Part shown: positions 9,947 to 20,677 of the stretch, one piece after another
Position numbering within the stretch: position 1 is the first letter of the stretch
Layout: every line of letters begins with the position of its first letter
From: Parachlorella kessleri
Taxonomy: Eukaryota > Chlorophyta > Trebouxiophyceae > Chlorellales > Chlorellaceae
Assembly: GCA_001598975.1 (NCBI GenBank)
Contig: BBXU01001370.1
Span: 1 to 24,827, forward strand
Reading direction: 5' to 3'
Length of the DNA: 24,827 nt
Translations under genes and position numbers: made by a program
Notes under the pieces: model-generated
What the model was told of the DNA's origin: nothing
Databases searched by the model: none
What the model saw: only the letters and a program-made list of their open reading frames with translations

Positions 9947-12900
9947 TTAGCTGCTGCCAGACTCACCGCCTGCCTCCTTGCCAGGTGTATTCCAGGCAGC
10001 CGCTGTCACCATAGCGGCAGTGTCACAGTTTGTGACAGGCCCTGCCTCAACTGCCTCTGCCTGAGTAGCTTGCTGCCTTCCCGAGCTGCCGGCTGACCCT
10101 ACCGCCACTGCTGGCCCTCCTGCGGTCGGCACCGCTGCATTTGCAGCCTGCGCAAGCAGCTCAGCAGCAGCGCCCGGCGCCGGCACTGATGCCGCACGCG
10201 GCGACATGCCCTGCAAGGGAGCGCCGCGGGCCGCGGCCGGCAGCCTGCCGCCTGGCAGCTGTCCCCCTAGCCCATGCCTCTGCAGCTGCTCCCACCTCAG
10301 CAGCTCTTCCTGGATCATGAAGTCTGTGAGCCGCATGATCTCGGCCGGGCTGGGTCGCATGTGGGGGTCCTGGTGCCAGCACTTGGTGATGAGCTTGCGC
10401 AGCGGGTCGGGGCAGTCAGGGTCCATCCACGGCCGCTCGCCGTTGATGGCCACCTGGGACAATAGATGCCATTGTGATGTCAGAACAGCAAGCTTGCAGT
10501 TGCCCATCATCGCGTCCATGACCTGCAAAAGTGTGCCTGGATGCGGCCCGTGCTCTGCCTCCTCACTGGCCGGGGCAGGGTTACGACACTTCCATGCAGC
10601 CCTGTATTCCCAAGGCCTGGGCAACCCATGCATGCCCAAAACCGCATGACCTGCTGGTCTGCAGAATAAAGGGTGTGCACTCCGATGGGCCATGCAACCA
10701 AAAGCGGACCTTGAGGATGATCTGGAAGAAGTGTGAAGACTCCTTCCAGGGCTGCCGCCGTGTGCAGCACTCATTCAAGATGACGCCCAGCGCAAACACG
10801 TCCACCTGCAGACGGTGCAGTGCTTGTGTGGTGGTCGGATGGTATAAAACTCCCGATTTGCCCCGCACTACGGATCGCCTTCAATATGAGCTGCTGACAC
10901 TGATTGAGGTTTGTTGAAAAAGTGGCAGCGGATTGGAAGTCTCCAACACATTTGACTGGCTGAAGGCAAAGCTGCAAGCCACAACAATCGTAAACTCATG
11001 GTAATGGCCACGAACCTTCTCATCTACTCTGCTGCCATTGAACTGCTCAGGGGCCATGTACATGGGCGTGCCATTGTCATTGGTGACTGACAGGTAGGAC
11101 TTTGTGGGGTCCTTGACCTGCAAAGGTAGAATCTCAAAGGGCGTGTCCTTTCACAAACACGTGTCCTTCACAAACACGGTGGACGTCACTGCAACAAATG
11201 GCAGCAGCAGCAGCGAAGCAGGAAGTGATGCCGTAGAAAAGCTGGTCGAAACAGACCTGAACAAAGTGTGGCTGCATGAACCGACAAAAGGGAGTGGAGG
11301 AGAACGGCCATGTGCAGTGGTGGGGTGAACTCACCCTGGAGATGCCAAAGTCTGCCAGCTTCGCCCGCCCCTCCATGTCAAGCAGCACGTTCTGCAGAGG
11401 CGAGCCAAATTGATCAACCAAGCTTATAGTGATGGTTTTAGCTAGCTTAAATCTTTGAGCAAGGATGCTGTATGCTAACCATGCAGGGTGCACTCCACAA
11501 GCCTTGTCAGCACCCTACTCTTTCAAATACGGTAGTATATGCAGACATGCCTCCAGGGCCATCCTTGGGACAAGATCTCAACCTCCAAATCCCCACCTGC
11601 GGCTTCAGGTCTCTGTGCACGACCGAGGGGTGCAGGTACGCAAGGCCAGCCGCCATGTCGTGCGCCAACTGCACAGCAAACATTAAAAGCTGCGTCTGAC
11701 AGACCCCATTCACTTGCAATCATTGGGCATATGATTCAAACCCCCTCAGTTGATCGGCCGTCTCTGGCTCCCTTCTGGCTATGTCCCCCATGTCATGGCA
11801 AGAATCCTCCCCCGCCAGGCAGCATCTGATGATGCACCAGCAGCCCACCTGCAATATGTCCAGGTAGCTCATGCGCCGCTTCTTGCGGTCGTAGATGCGC
11901 TGGAACAGGTTGCCGCCATCCATCAGCTCCATGATCAGGCACACGTTGTGCCTGTCACGTGTGCAGGCACCGTACACCCGCACCAGCCTACAGCCATGGA
12001 ACCATCCTCGGTTGCCTCCCTTCTCATGTGAAGCACACACCTCCGCCCAAACCACTACCTTCCTCAACTCAACCTCAACCTCGATCAGAATACCGTCCAG
12101 CAGCCCATGCAGGCAACGCTGACCCTGGCACATACACGCACCTGTCACAATCGAACTTGCTGGCCAGCTGGATCTCCCTCAGCAGCCCCTCATATAGCTC
12201 CTCGCTGAAGGGCTGGTCTGCGTTCAGCTGCGGCAGCTTCTTGACTGCCGCACGGCGGCCACGCCAGGTTGCCTCGTAGACAGCACCAAAGCCCCCCGTG
12301 CCCTGCACACGTCCTCGAATATTGTATATGCAGGCTTCAGCTGGGCAGCCACCCTTTGAACTTTTGGAGCAGCATGGAGGCATGCAGAGCGCACGCCTGG
12401 CAAGCTGGGTGGTCAAATGGGTGGCATGGGTCTCAACATTGGGTGCCACCATAGGTATGAGAGTGCTGAGAGTGCTATAGCAGTTCTTAGTGCTAAATGG
12501 TCCAGCAAACTACGGCAGGCTACTCACCAGGCACTTGCTCATGAACGGCTTGATCTCCGTCTCGTAGTCAACATCAAGGTCCACATCCGGCAGGGGGCCC
12601 CCACTGGGCAGCACCGGCGGCGGCAGCGAGGCCAAGGGAGGGATGGAATGCGGCAGCGGCACATTAGCCTTGCGGCGCCGCAGGTGGTGCGGAATTAGCT
12701 CCAGGCTGTGCGTCTCGCACATTGTTCCTGCATTGCCGAGGTAGCAGTGCATGGAGCAATACTTCCGCATAACTCAAGCATTGTGGCAGCCATAGCATGA
12801 GGTACTGCCCAGAGTGCTTTTTCCATGCGGTCAGCAAACAGACGATGTGGGGTTCCACCTGGGCAGCCATCAATCACAACTCCCATCGCCAGAGAGGAAC

Positions 12901-15900
12901 CTACATAGGAAGCTGTGTGTGATCTGGGTGCTGGTGCAGACAGCAGCGCACGTAGGGATGAATAAGTAATTATGTGCAAGGGGAACAAGGAGAACAAGCA
13001 ATCGAGGGCAAGCCCTGCTGCTTACCATCCCAGCTCCTGCTGCGACGCTGTTGCCAGGGCTCCAGAGTCCCTTGGCAGCAGGCATGTCGCTGCGTGTCGT
13101 GCCGCGCACTGGGGCTGCACACCGCCGCAGACGGCTGAGGTGAAATGCTTGGAGCTGCAGCACGGGAACGCATTGTCCTATCAACAGCGTCCAATAGTCT
13201 GCTTTCAATTGCATGCCAAGGCTCTCAGCTGCCTACCACAGACACTGTGACCATGCTCAGCTACGGCACCTTCACTGTACAGCATCCTCAGCTCAATGCA
13301 CTGCCCTGACTGCATACCTGTGGCTGCTTTGCGTTCCAGCATTGCCAGTAGCTCCAGGGTGATGCCCTCTTCCTCAGCTTCAGTGGCTGGTCTGTGTCTG
13401 GTGCCTGTTGCAGCCTCCTCTAAAGGAGAGCTCCCTGCGCTCAGCACTTTTCAGACCTTTGTTTGCCGAGCTGTCAGCGTGCCGCATGGGTGCCAACCAC
13501 GCGGGGAGCAGCATACTGGCAACATATGTGGGCGGTATTAGGACCATCCACGCACCAGTGCTTTGGGCAAGCAGCGGCACCAATTTTACGTCACAGCCAC
13601 CTAGCCCAAAGCGCCACCGTCTCTCACCCGAACCCTCCGACTTGCTGACAGTGGGGGAGGCGTCTTTTTGGGCTCCGCTGGAATCCCATCTGATCAGTCG
13701 CTGCTGTGTTGAGCCCATTGGTGTCTCAGCCTCAGCGTCCATGTCAAACACTGCAGTACAAACCCCGAGCTGTACCTTCTGATGGCTATGCATGCTGGAA
13801 GCCCTAACACGCACACTATTAACTAATCACCATATTGCCATGGAATTGCTCAGATTTGCATGGGGCTGCAAGACCTCATGCAAGACCTCATGCTTTGGTG
13901 CCTACCATGGATTATGTCTACCGGATTACAAGCCATGGTGCAATGTGCCCAGTGAATGCTAGTGGTAGTCCCAGGCCTCGCAAAACCCTCACCTGGGTTG
14001 TCATGGGCGCTCGACACACCGCTGAAGCCGCTGCCAAACTTTATGAGGTTGCTGCGCCCGCCGGATGGCTGCCTGGCTAGCAGCGGTAGATTAGACTGTC
14101 GGCTGGGGCTGCTGCGCACTGAGGTAGTTTCAGATGCCGCTGCGCGCTCTGGCAGGCCAGGCCAGAATATGAGGGGGCGCTCCGCGGTGGGAACCTCCAG
14201 GGCCGCTGAGTCTGCCATGCCCTGCAATAGGGGCAACTCTGAAACTTTGAGCTCGTTCAGGCCTGGCTGACAGCCTTGACATCCGAGAACAACATCATCT
14301 CAGACCAGGCTAAGGGTGGGTTGCTTACACGAGCATCAGCAACCCCTTCAGCCAGGATGAGAGCAGGATGGATTAGGAGTCATAGAAAAGGCACAATCAG
14401 GCAGGCCTGCCCATTCATCTCCCTTGGGAGGAACATGCACAGTGGCAGCCACCCACCGGGTATCGTGGGGACTTTGGCGGCTTCCCACTAGAGCTGGCGC
14501 CGTCCTTGTGGATCAAGATGCTGCTGGGTATCATGGCGGTGTCGGTCACAAAGACTCTCCGCTCCTCATCATGCCGCAGACGGCGGCGCCGCCGCAGCCG
14601 GAAGGCTAGGAAGCCAGCCACACACGCTACCACCGCCAGGCCAGCTGCATCAGCAGGTATTAAAAGACAGTGAACACTGCCTTGAATCTCACTAATGGGA
14701 TGCGCTACTGCATGCAACTTGCATGGGTCATCAACTCGGCATAGTCTCGACGGGAAGCTAACAGCTGTAGGCTGGGTAACAGTAGCTGCCAGGCAGCGTC
14801 AGTTCACTTCGCTTGCTTGCCTGCTAGTCCTGCAATCCAAGCCTTGCTGGCGCCGCTGCTGCTCGTGCTAGGAGAAGGGGAAGCGGGAGGCCCCGCAGTT
14901 GCAGGGGCGCCAAGAGACCGTGGTGAGCTATTAGGGGTCGCTTGAGGGCCTGCATTGGATAAATCAGCCAATGTCTACAATGGCGCACAAGATGTGCTTC
15001 TTCGGATAGGATGCCAGTCTTGGACAAGACAACGACTGAGTCATGCTGCATCGTACCAGAAGTGTGCAGACAGGCCGAGCATGGAGCTTTGCAAGCCAGT
15101 GTAAATCTGACCTCTCAGGAACCCTTGCTGAGGTGGCATGCTGTTAAGTGCAAGACTTCCAGGTCCCCCCTACCTGGCAAGCTTGTGCCGTAACCAGGAT
15201 GCTGTGGTGATTGCCCACTCACAGCTGGCAGGCCGGCATTGGCAGGCAGCATGCCAACATCCTCAGGCGGCCAGTGCTCTGGGGGGTACGTGCTAACAGG
15301 CTCCGGCCCCGTGCAACAATAGACAGCAGCCAGGCCGCACCTCTGCAATGCAAGGCAAGATTGCCACGGGTGTAGTTCAGCAGTGTGAGACTACGTCCCA
15401 AGCAGGCAGCATCCTTGGATGCCTTGCGGTGAAGCTAGCTCGACCCACATTGCCGACCTGAGGGAGCTACAGCACTCTTGTGCAGGAAATCTAGCACACA
15501 ACATAACATTCCTGACTAAACACAAGGCCATGAGGTTACCTGTTTGGGTTCAGATGCCGGCCCATCGCAGGTGATCCCCAGTGGAAGGTTGGACTCTGTG
15601 CTTGGAGCCTGTGGAAGGACCCCCTGCAGCCATGAAGTCGTTGAACAATGTGAATTCTGATATAACAATGCCACAGCCAATGCATACCTGCAGGTTGGCT
15701 TGAGTTGTTATGCTCCCACACAAAAGCAGCGGAATTTCTGCCTGGGTCCTATACGGGCCGCTATCTTAGGCAGTCAGTCTAGTCTAGTCAGGCAGTCAAC
15801 CCCTACTGTATCTCACCATCATGTCCTCCATTGTTGGGCTGGGCAGCTGTCCCCACACCAGCTGACCATTTTTGTAAGCGGGGATGTGAGGATTTGCAAT

Positions 15901-18602
15901 GGCCCGACGGGGGATGATGGTGGCATTCAAGTCCACATTCAGCTCAGGAGTGTCCATAAAGGAGAAGTCCTGCAGCCATAGAGTGCTATCAGGTTTTCAA
16001 TGTGTCAGCCATAGACTGTAAGGCTTGGGGGTTATAATGAGAAATACTACTGCAGGTCCCCCAACAGCGATTCCATGGGAGGGCAATGAGCAGGATGGGC
16101 GAGGTGCATGCCGCTCTGGAAGTTTTCCAACCGTCATGGCAGTAGAGGTTCATGACCTCAGCCACTAGGTGCCAGCACACCTAGGCTAGCCGCCCTGGTT
16201 GCCCACACAGATCACCTGTGAGGCGTTGAATGTGGCCACCCCTTGGCGGGTGGCCACTGTGATGAGCAGATCCATGACATCAACCCCTTTCCCCCAAAAC
16301 AGGGCCGGCACTGAGTTCTCCCCTGTGGGCATGAGCAGCCCTGCCGTGCTGTTCATGCTGATGTTGACGAAGAAACGGGCGCCAGGCACGTCAGCAAACC
16401 CTGGGAGCATCTGCAGGTTCACTGAGCCACAGCCTGCATTGCGAGGAGTACCATGTTAGCAGTCGCGCACGGTCTGAGTATCTAGGTGTGAGTTGCGCCT
16501 CACCAAATATTGCAAGGCCTGTCCTGCACCAAGTCACAGGGCATCCAGCTCTGCTTCAGCAACAACTGTCACATCTCGTTGAACAAGGCAGACTGCCGCC
16601 CCCTGGCTTGCACAGATCACAGCGCAGCTGCCAGGCAAGGGGGAGGCCTCACCTGTAGTAGCCCAGTCGCATCGCGCTAAGAAATAGGTGTCAGGGTTCA
16701 GCTGCGAGTACGGCAGCACAGTCTCAGGCCCCTCCAGCCAGTACTGCATGCTGATGGTTGACAAGTCGATGGGGTCGCTGCTCTTCACATTCTTGATCCT
16801 GCACGCATTGTCCCTACTGGCTCAGGGTAGCTGCCACTGTGGCCTTGGACTATACTGTATGCAGCTGTCTTGACTACCCACCCATTTGAGTGCTTGTGCA
16901 AAAGTGCGTCCGCAAGCTAAGGCCGTTGCTGCCAGCCTCACCTTACTAGGAACTGTGTAAACGTGTCAACCGAGGGCTCTTCGGCGTAATCAATGGGCGT
17001 ATACTCAATCTGCAGCGGGCAGAGCTTGCTCAGCAGACGTCAGCCAGTGCCAGAAGCCGTCAAAGTGACTATTCATGGTGGCGGCACCAATGAGACAGCA
17101 GAAAGGGGACCACGCAGCACATGCAACACATGCAGCAAGCACACTCCAGCTGTGACGCTTACCTGCACCTCCGTGGCATTCTTGACGGGGGCGCTGGCAG
17201 AGGGAGCTGGCGACGGGGCCAATGGCAACTGGGATGGTACGGCAACCTGCATGGCAGCATAGTCTCACACAAACGACTGCCAATTAGTGAGCGTGGTAGT
17301 AAGACGGCCAGAGTGTGCTTCCAAGAGCAGCGCCTTTGCCGGCTCCCATCCTGAGCCAAGCTGTACCTGAGAACAACCCATCGCTGCATGCAATCCCGCC
17401 ACCACCTCCTCACGCCCTCGCGCACACTGGGCCACCATTATCGGCGCCTTACGGTACCCGTTACCTGTCCCTACAGGCTGGTAACGCGCATGAAGGCTGG
17501 CGCAAGACATGCCAGCAACCTTACCATAGTACAGAGCAAGTTATTGAACATCACGTTCTCGATAGGCGCCACTTGAAACTGGTTACCAGGGGATGCTGCA
17601 TCAGGCACACACACCAGCCACGGATCAGACGCTCCTAGTTCACTTTGCAGCTGCACGCAGCTTGATGCTGCTGTCCGATATATGCACCAAGCCAGCAACA
17701 TGCAGGCTTGGCACTAATTCTCCCATCACCGTCTGCAGCATGCAACCCGGTCGGGGGCTACGACTTGCGCAGCATGCTGAGCACGCTGGCCCTCATTCCC
17801 ACTGTCAGGTGTACCCACGTGCTGTCAAGTCCTTAGTAGCCAGGAACTGTAGCGGGAAAGGTGTGTCGTCATCAGGTGCCAGTGTGCCGTTGAAACCCAC
17901 TGAGTGCACCACTGGGCTGTCTGAGCCGGGGTTCTCCAGGATGACTGCACTGCTAAAGAGCTCCTGCATCAGTGCAATGCAGTCGATGATTCAGTGTGCA
18001 AGCAGTCATGCATGCAGTCTGCTGGAGCCATAGAAGGGAATATATCCAAGCGGGTCTACAAGCCTGTCAACCGTAGGAGTTCCCGCTGCCAATGTTTTGT
18101 GAGGTTTCACGCACGCCACCAGGACGTCTAGAGAGCTTCTCCTATCATTACACCAGGCCGCAAGAGTGCGCTCCTGGAAAGCGCGGCATGCTTACTGCTT
18201 GCGAGTTAATTGTGGCGTTGTAAGGGAAGGTCCAGCCTAGCTTCCACTCCTCTATGGTGTCCTGCACGTTCACATGCACTCGCTTGATGACTCGCAGCCG
18301 CACAGCACGGCAGAAATTCCAGCAAGGGCCACACGCAAAGCTTCAGCTACACAGGCGCAGTGCAGTACACTTACATTCTGGTTGTTGCTGATGCTGATGA
18401 AGCCCACATATATGGGTACACTGTTATTTTGCTCCCGCCCTAGATCGACATCATATCGCACTGTCACTGGGCACTGGTGGCTGCTGGCTGCTCTGAGCAA
18501 CGCTGCGTCAGCGCCGGTCGGCTGGCCATCTGCTGCGCACACTGCCTGGCTGAGAAAGGCAGCCACAGCAGCTAAGCACCACAAAACAGCGTGTTGCAAC
18601 AT
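9947..18602 (-). CDS. Receptor-like TKL kinase with CBM2-like and CBM3-like ectodomain, gene B (complete)
   Basis: Paralog of gene A, 1180 aa, 24 exons: 18602-18375, 18261-18196, 17963-17819, 17595-17525, 17246-17163, 17009-16942, 16798-16653, 16433-16216, 15969-15817, 15608-15540, 15342-15174, 14949-14821, 14644-14457, 14221-13993, 13434-13318, 13154-13026, 12727-12528, 12302-12142, 11987-11849, 11668-11597, 11391-11335, 11117-11016, 10805-10710, 10453-9947. Signal peptide 1-24. CBM2-like module 44-170 (EEWKLGWTFPYNATI). Pro/Ser linker 171-198. CBM3-like module 199-393 (IDLSTISMQYW, CDWATTGC, DFSF, NGQLVWGQLP). YCCTGP motif, then membrane helix at about 509-530 followed by RLRRRRR. Kinase from 804: GTGGFG, Lys824, HRDLKPQN with Asp923, DFG at 941-943, GTPMYMAPE, a DVFALGVIL helix and WHQDPHMRP. 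All catalytic residues are present, so it should be active, probably as a Ser/Thr-type TKL enzyme. An Ala/Gln-rich tail ends at a TAA. One intron is GC-AG. It shares its upstream region with gene D. Confidence 0.88.
11143..11177. repeat. 17/18-bp tandem duplication in an intron
   Basis: Two adjacent copies of gtgtcctt(t)cacaaacac, differing by one T, lie in the intron of gene B between exons 11391 and 11117. Seen directly; no function inferred. Confidence 0.8.
13868..13891. repeat. Perfect 12-bp tandem duplication in an intron
   Basis: Two adjacent copies of gcaagacctcat lie in the intron of gene B between exons 13993 and 13434. This is one of several short tandem duplications in the window. 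Confidence 0.8.
14645..14820 (-). other. GC-AG intron within the membrane helix of gene B
   Basis: The exon ending at 14821 is followed on the minus strand by gcaagc, so the donor is CAG|GCAAGC. The next exon starts at 14644 after tgatgcag. Only this join keeps phase 1 and rebuilds a continuous membrane helix (WIAGLA then AGLAVVACVAGF). The nearest GT donor gives the wrong frame and loses the helix. Gene A has a normal donor (CAG|GTGCGT at 3009) at the same place. Confidence 0.75.
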
Positions 18603-19444
18603 TGTCTTGCCTCAGGCTGCTGCAACGCTGGAGGCAACCAAGCTCTAGCTGCCTGTTATCTTTCAGACTGGCTCTCTTGCTGCTGCTGGGCTAGGCTGCT
18701 GCATGCTTTTGGCTTGCAAGGGCAGCTCACGAGGCAGAGCTGAGGCTCTGCAGCTGCTGTGGGTCGCTTCCAAGGGCCGCGGTTGCTACTAGCTTCTCGG
18801 GAGAGCCAGCTAGCACCACTATGCGCCCGCGTGCTTGTAGCGTCCTGTCCTTCACCAAAAGCTAGCTGACCGTTGTCTAGCCGGCTGCAGCTGATCTTAG
18901 GTTGCCGCCAATGTAAGAGAGCTCCTCTCAAGCAATGCTCCCTTGCCTTTGTCCTCCAGTACGTCTCTTTAAGGTTAACCTCTGGCGTGTAGCCTCAGGG
19001 CCCCATGCAGTGATTCCTGCTGCTTATACTCTCTTCCCGCCATTGCATGAGGGATTTTGCCATGTTTCTCGGAATATGCACTAATCAGCCCGACGGCAAG
19101 GTCGGGCAGGCACACCTGTGCCGCTGCTGGGAAAGGTTTCAAATGTCGGTTTAAACTGTGCTGCGACATATGGCCCCCAACAACGTCATCCCTGGCCGCC
19201 AACTTGGCAAGTCCTTTCAGGTCAGTCCTTGGCCGCCCAGCTGCCCCTCATGGACCTCCTAACTGGTTGGAGGTCCCCATGAAGGGCAGCTGAAAACCTG
19301 CGGCGCGTCTAGTGGCTGGCCGGCAAGGTTCAAAAATTGGGGAGTGGCATCGGGAGTGGCAGCAGGGCGCTCTATCTGGCCAACACATGGAGGTTGATCG
19401 TGCGAACCCCAATTGTGCAGGCGGTCGTGGTGACATGGAACCGA
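18603..19444. promoter_or_regulatory. Shared divergent promoter region of genes B and D
   Basis: These 842 bases separate the start codons of B (minus) and D (plus), and no other gene is visible. They hold a 10-bp palindrome (AGGTTAACCT at 18972-18981), a long inverted repeat (19238-19292), and an upstream ORF at 19387-19452 that overlaps the D start in another frame and could limit D translation. The region is more than twice as long as the A/C equivalent. Confidence 0.5.
19238..19292. repeat. Long inverted repeat (hairpin) upstream of gene D
   Basis: A 22-base left arm (19238-19259, from cagctgcccc to acctcc) and a 24-base right arm (19269-19292, from ggaggt to ggcagctg) are nearly perfect reverse complements around a 9-base loop. 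The few mismatches and a two-base bulge lie mid-arm. It lies about 150 bases before the D start and 640 before the B start. It could be a dyad protein-binding site, a 5' UTR hairpin, or the remnant of a small inverted-repeat element. Confidence 0.75.
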
Positions 19445-20677
19445 ATGGGTAGGGCGGCTGTAGTAATAGCCCTCCTCCTCTGCACAGCCAGCAACAGCCA
19501 GACAGCTGAGGCAGCCTGCAGTAGGGCCAGCCGCTGGCATCAGGAGGCTGCCGTCCCACGCCGGCAGCTGCAGCAGCAAAGCGGCGGCGGCACATGCTCG
19601 CAATGCCCACCTGCAGGCGCTGCCAACCAGACGTGCAGCGCCTTGGATGCCAGCGACCGGCTGCGCATGCGCTCAGCACTTGTAGCTCGCTGCGGGACTT
19701 CCCTTTGCCCGCCAGGGCTGGCAGCAGCGGCTTGCAGTTCTTGCTGCGCAAGCCTTCCCGATCGGGCGTCGCCTCAGTGGGCCAACTATGCAGCCTGCAT
19801 GTGGTGAGTGGCATGGAGGCTCAAGCACAACCCCAGCCTTGCGCTCCCTGCATGGCCGGTACGTCTTGAGAGTCAATGTTGTAGGGAGACAATGCAAACC
19901 TAGGTTATGACGCTGGACCTGCTGTCTAAACGGGTGTAGTTGCTGTTTTGTTGCTGCTGCTGCAGCTCGGGTCAGCTGGCCGGCCTGGACGCTTATGTCG
20001 ACGTTCCCACAGTCCTTGGCGCCTGCGGGTGTGGCAACCCGGCAGCAGCCTCAGGGTAAGCTAGGCAGACCAGCTGGGTACTGCCATGCAGCATGCCATG
20101 CCGGACCCGCAGCAGCTATTCCTATTTTACCCTAATTGGAATTGTTTTTCTTGAGGAGGTGCACACCCGTTCACATAAACAAGGCTCATGTCTCTGTATG
20201 GCACCGGCCAGGTAGCGTGGCTATGCGCTGCTAACTACTTGCGGACTAGGTGTGCCACAACAACTCCCGTGTCCAGCAGTTGGCTTCGTGCACTGCAGCC
20301 CGCCGGCCGGGTCCCTGCCAGCGCAGCAGCCACCCAACTCCTCTCCAAGCCCACCTGGCAGCACCACGCAGCCCAGCTACGACAGCGGCAGCAGCAGCAA
20401 CACCGGCAGCAGCGGCGCCGGCACGCAGCCGTTCCTTGGCGGCGTGCTGTCAGGCAGCACTGGCCAGGGCGCGGCCGACATTGCAGCAGTGCTCAGCTCC
20501 GCCATCCAGTTTGGGAGTGGGCCCTCAATCTCTGAAGCTCGGCAGGCCGTGGAGGCCAGCGCCGCGGCGGCTCGGGCGGCCGCGGCGAGCGGCGGCAGCG
20601 GAGCGACTTCCACGGGAGGTGGAAGCAGCGGCTCGCCTGGGAGTCCTACAGGGGGCTCTCCCCCTGGGTCAGGCTGA
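19445..20677 (+). CDS. Secreted 12-cysteine protein with Ser/Gly/Pro-rich tail, gene D
   Basis: Three exons, 19445-19803, 19966-20055 and 20299-20677; both introns are GT-AG and phase 2; 275 aa. The ATG at 19445 starts a signal peptide (GRAAVVIALLLCTASNS). Exon 1 is 359 nt, exactly as in paralog C, and ends at the same codon. An RRQLQ motif precedes the cysteine module (residues 51 to about 141): C-x2-C-x9-C-x18-C-x4-C-x8-C-x2-CC-x16-C-x-C-x19-C-x-C. The tail is Ser/Gly/Pro/Ala-rich and includes one more ordered-looking stretch around FLGGVLSGSTGQGAADIAAV. C lacks the second intron. NQTC is a possible N-glycosylation site. Family not recognised. It is divergent from receptor gene B. Confidence 0.8.

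Noticed and set aside
10454..10774. Extension of the last gene B exon upstream to an ATG at 10774
   Set aside because: This part is intron: a good acceptor (tgtcccag) ends at 10454, and joining the exons at 10710 and 10453 restores the kinase C-lobe.
11669..11695. Longer form of the HRD exon of gene B using the acceptor near 11696
   Set aside because: It stays in frame but inserts nine residues into the helix before HRD. The shorter exon gives the normal kinase spacing (YLDILQ then LAHDMAAGLAYLH).
14824..15051. 75-codon minus-strand ORF as the reading frame of the exon before the gene B membrane helix
   Set aside because: The other frame of the same exon gives the Pro/Ser linker and joins into the membrane helix with correct phases on both sides.
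15175..15222. Earlier donor GCT|GTGAGT at 15223 in gene B
   Set aside because: It is a strong donor but gives phase 0, which puts the next exon out of frame. The donor at 15173 gives phase 1 and matches gene A.
19387..19452. ATG at 19387 as the start of gene D
   Set aside because: It is in another frame and stops after 21 codons. The ATG at 19445 leads straight into a signal peptide and equals the C first exon in length.
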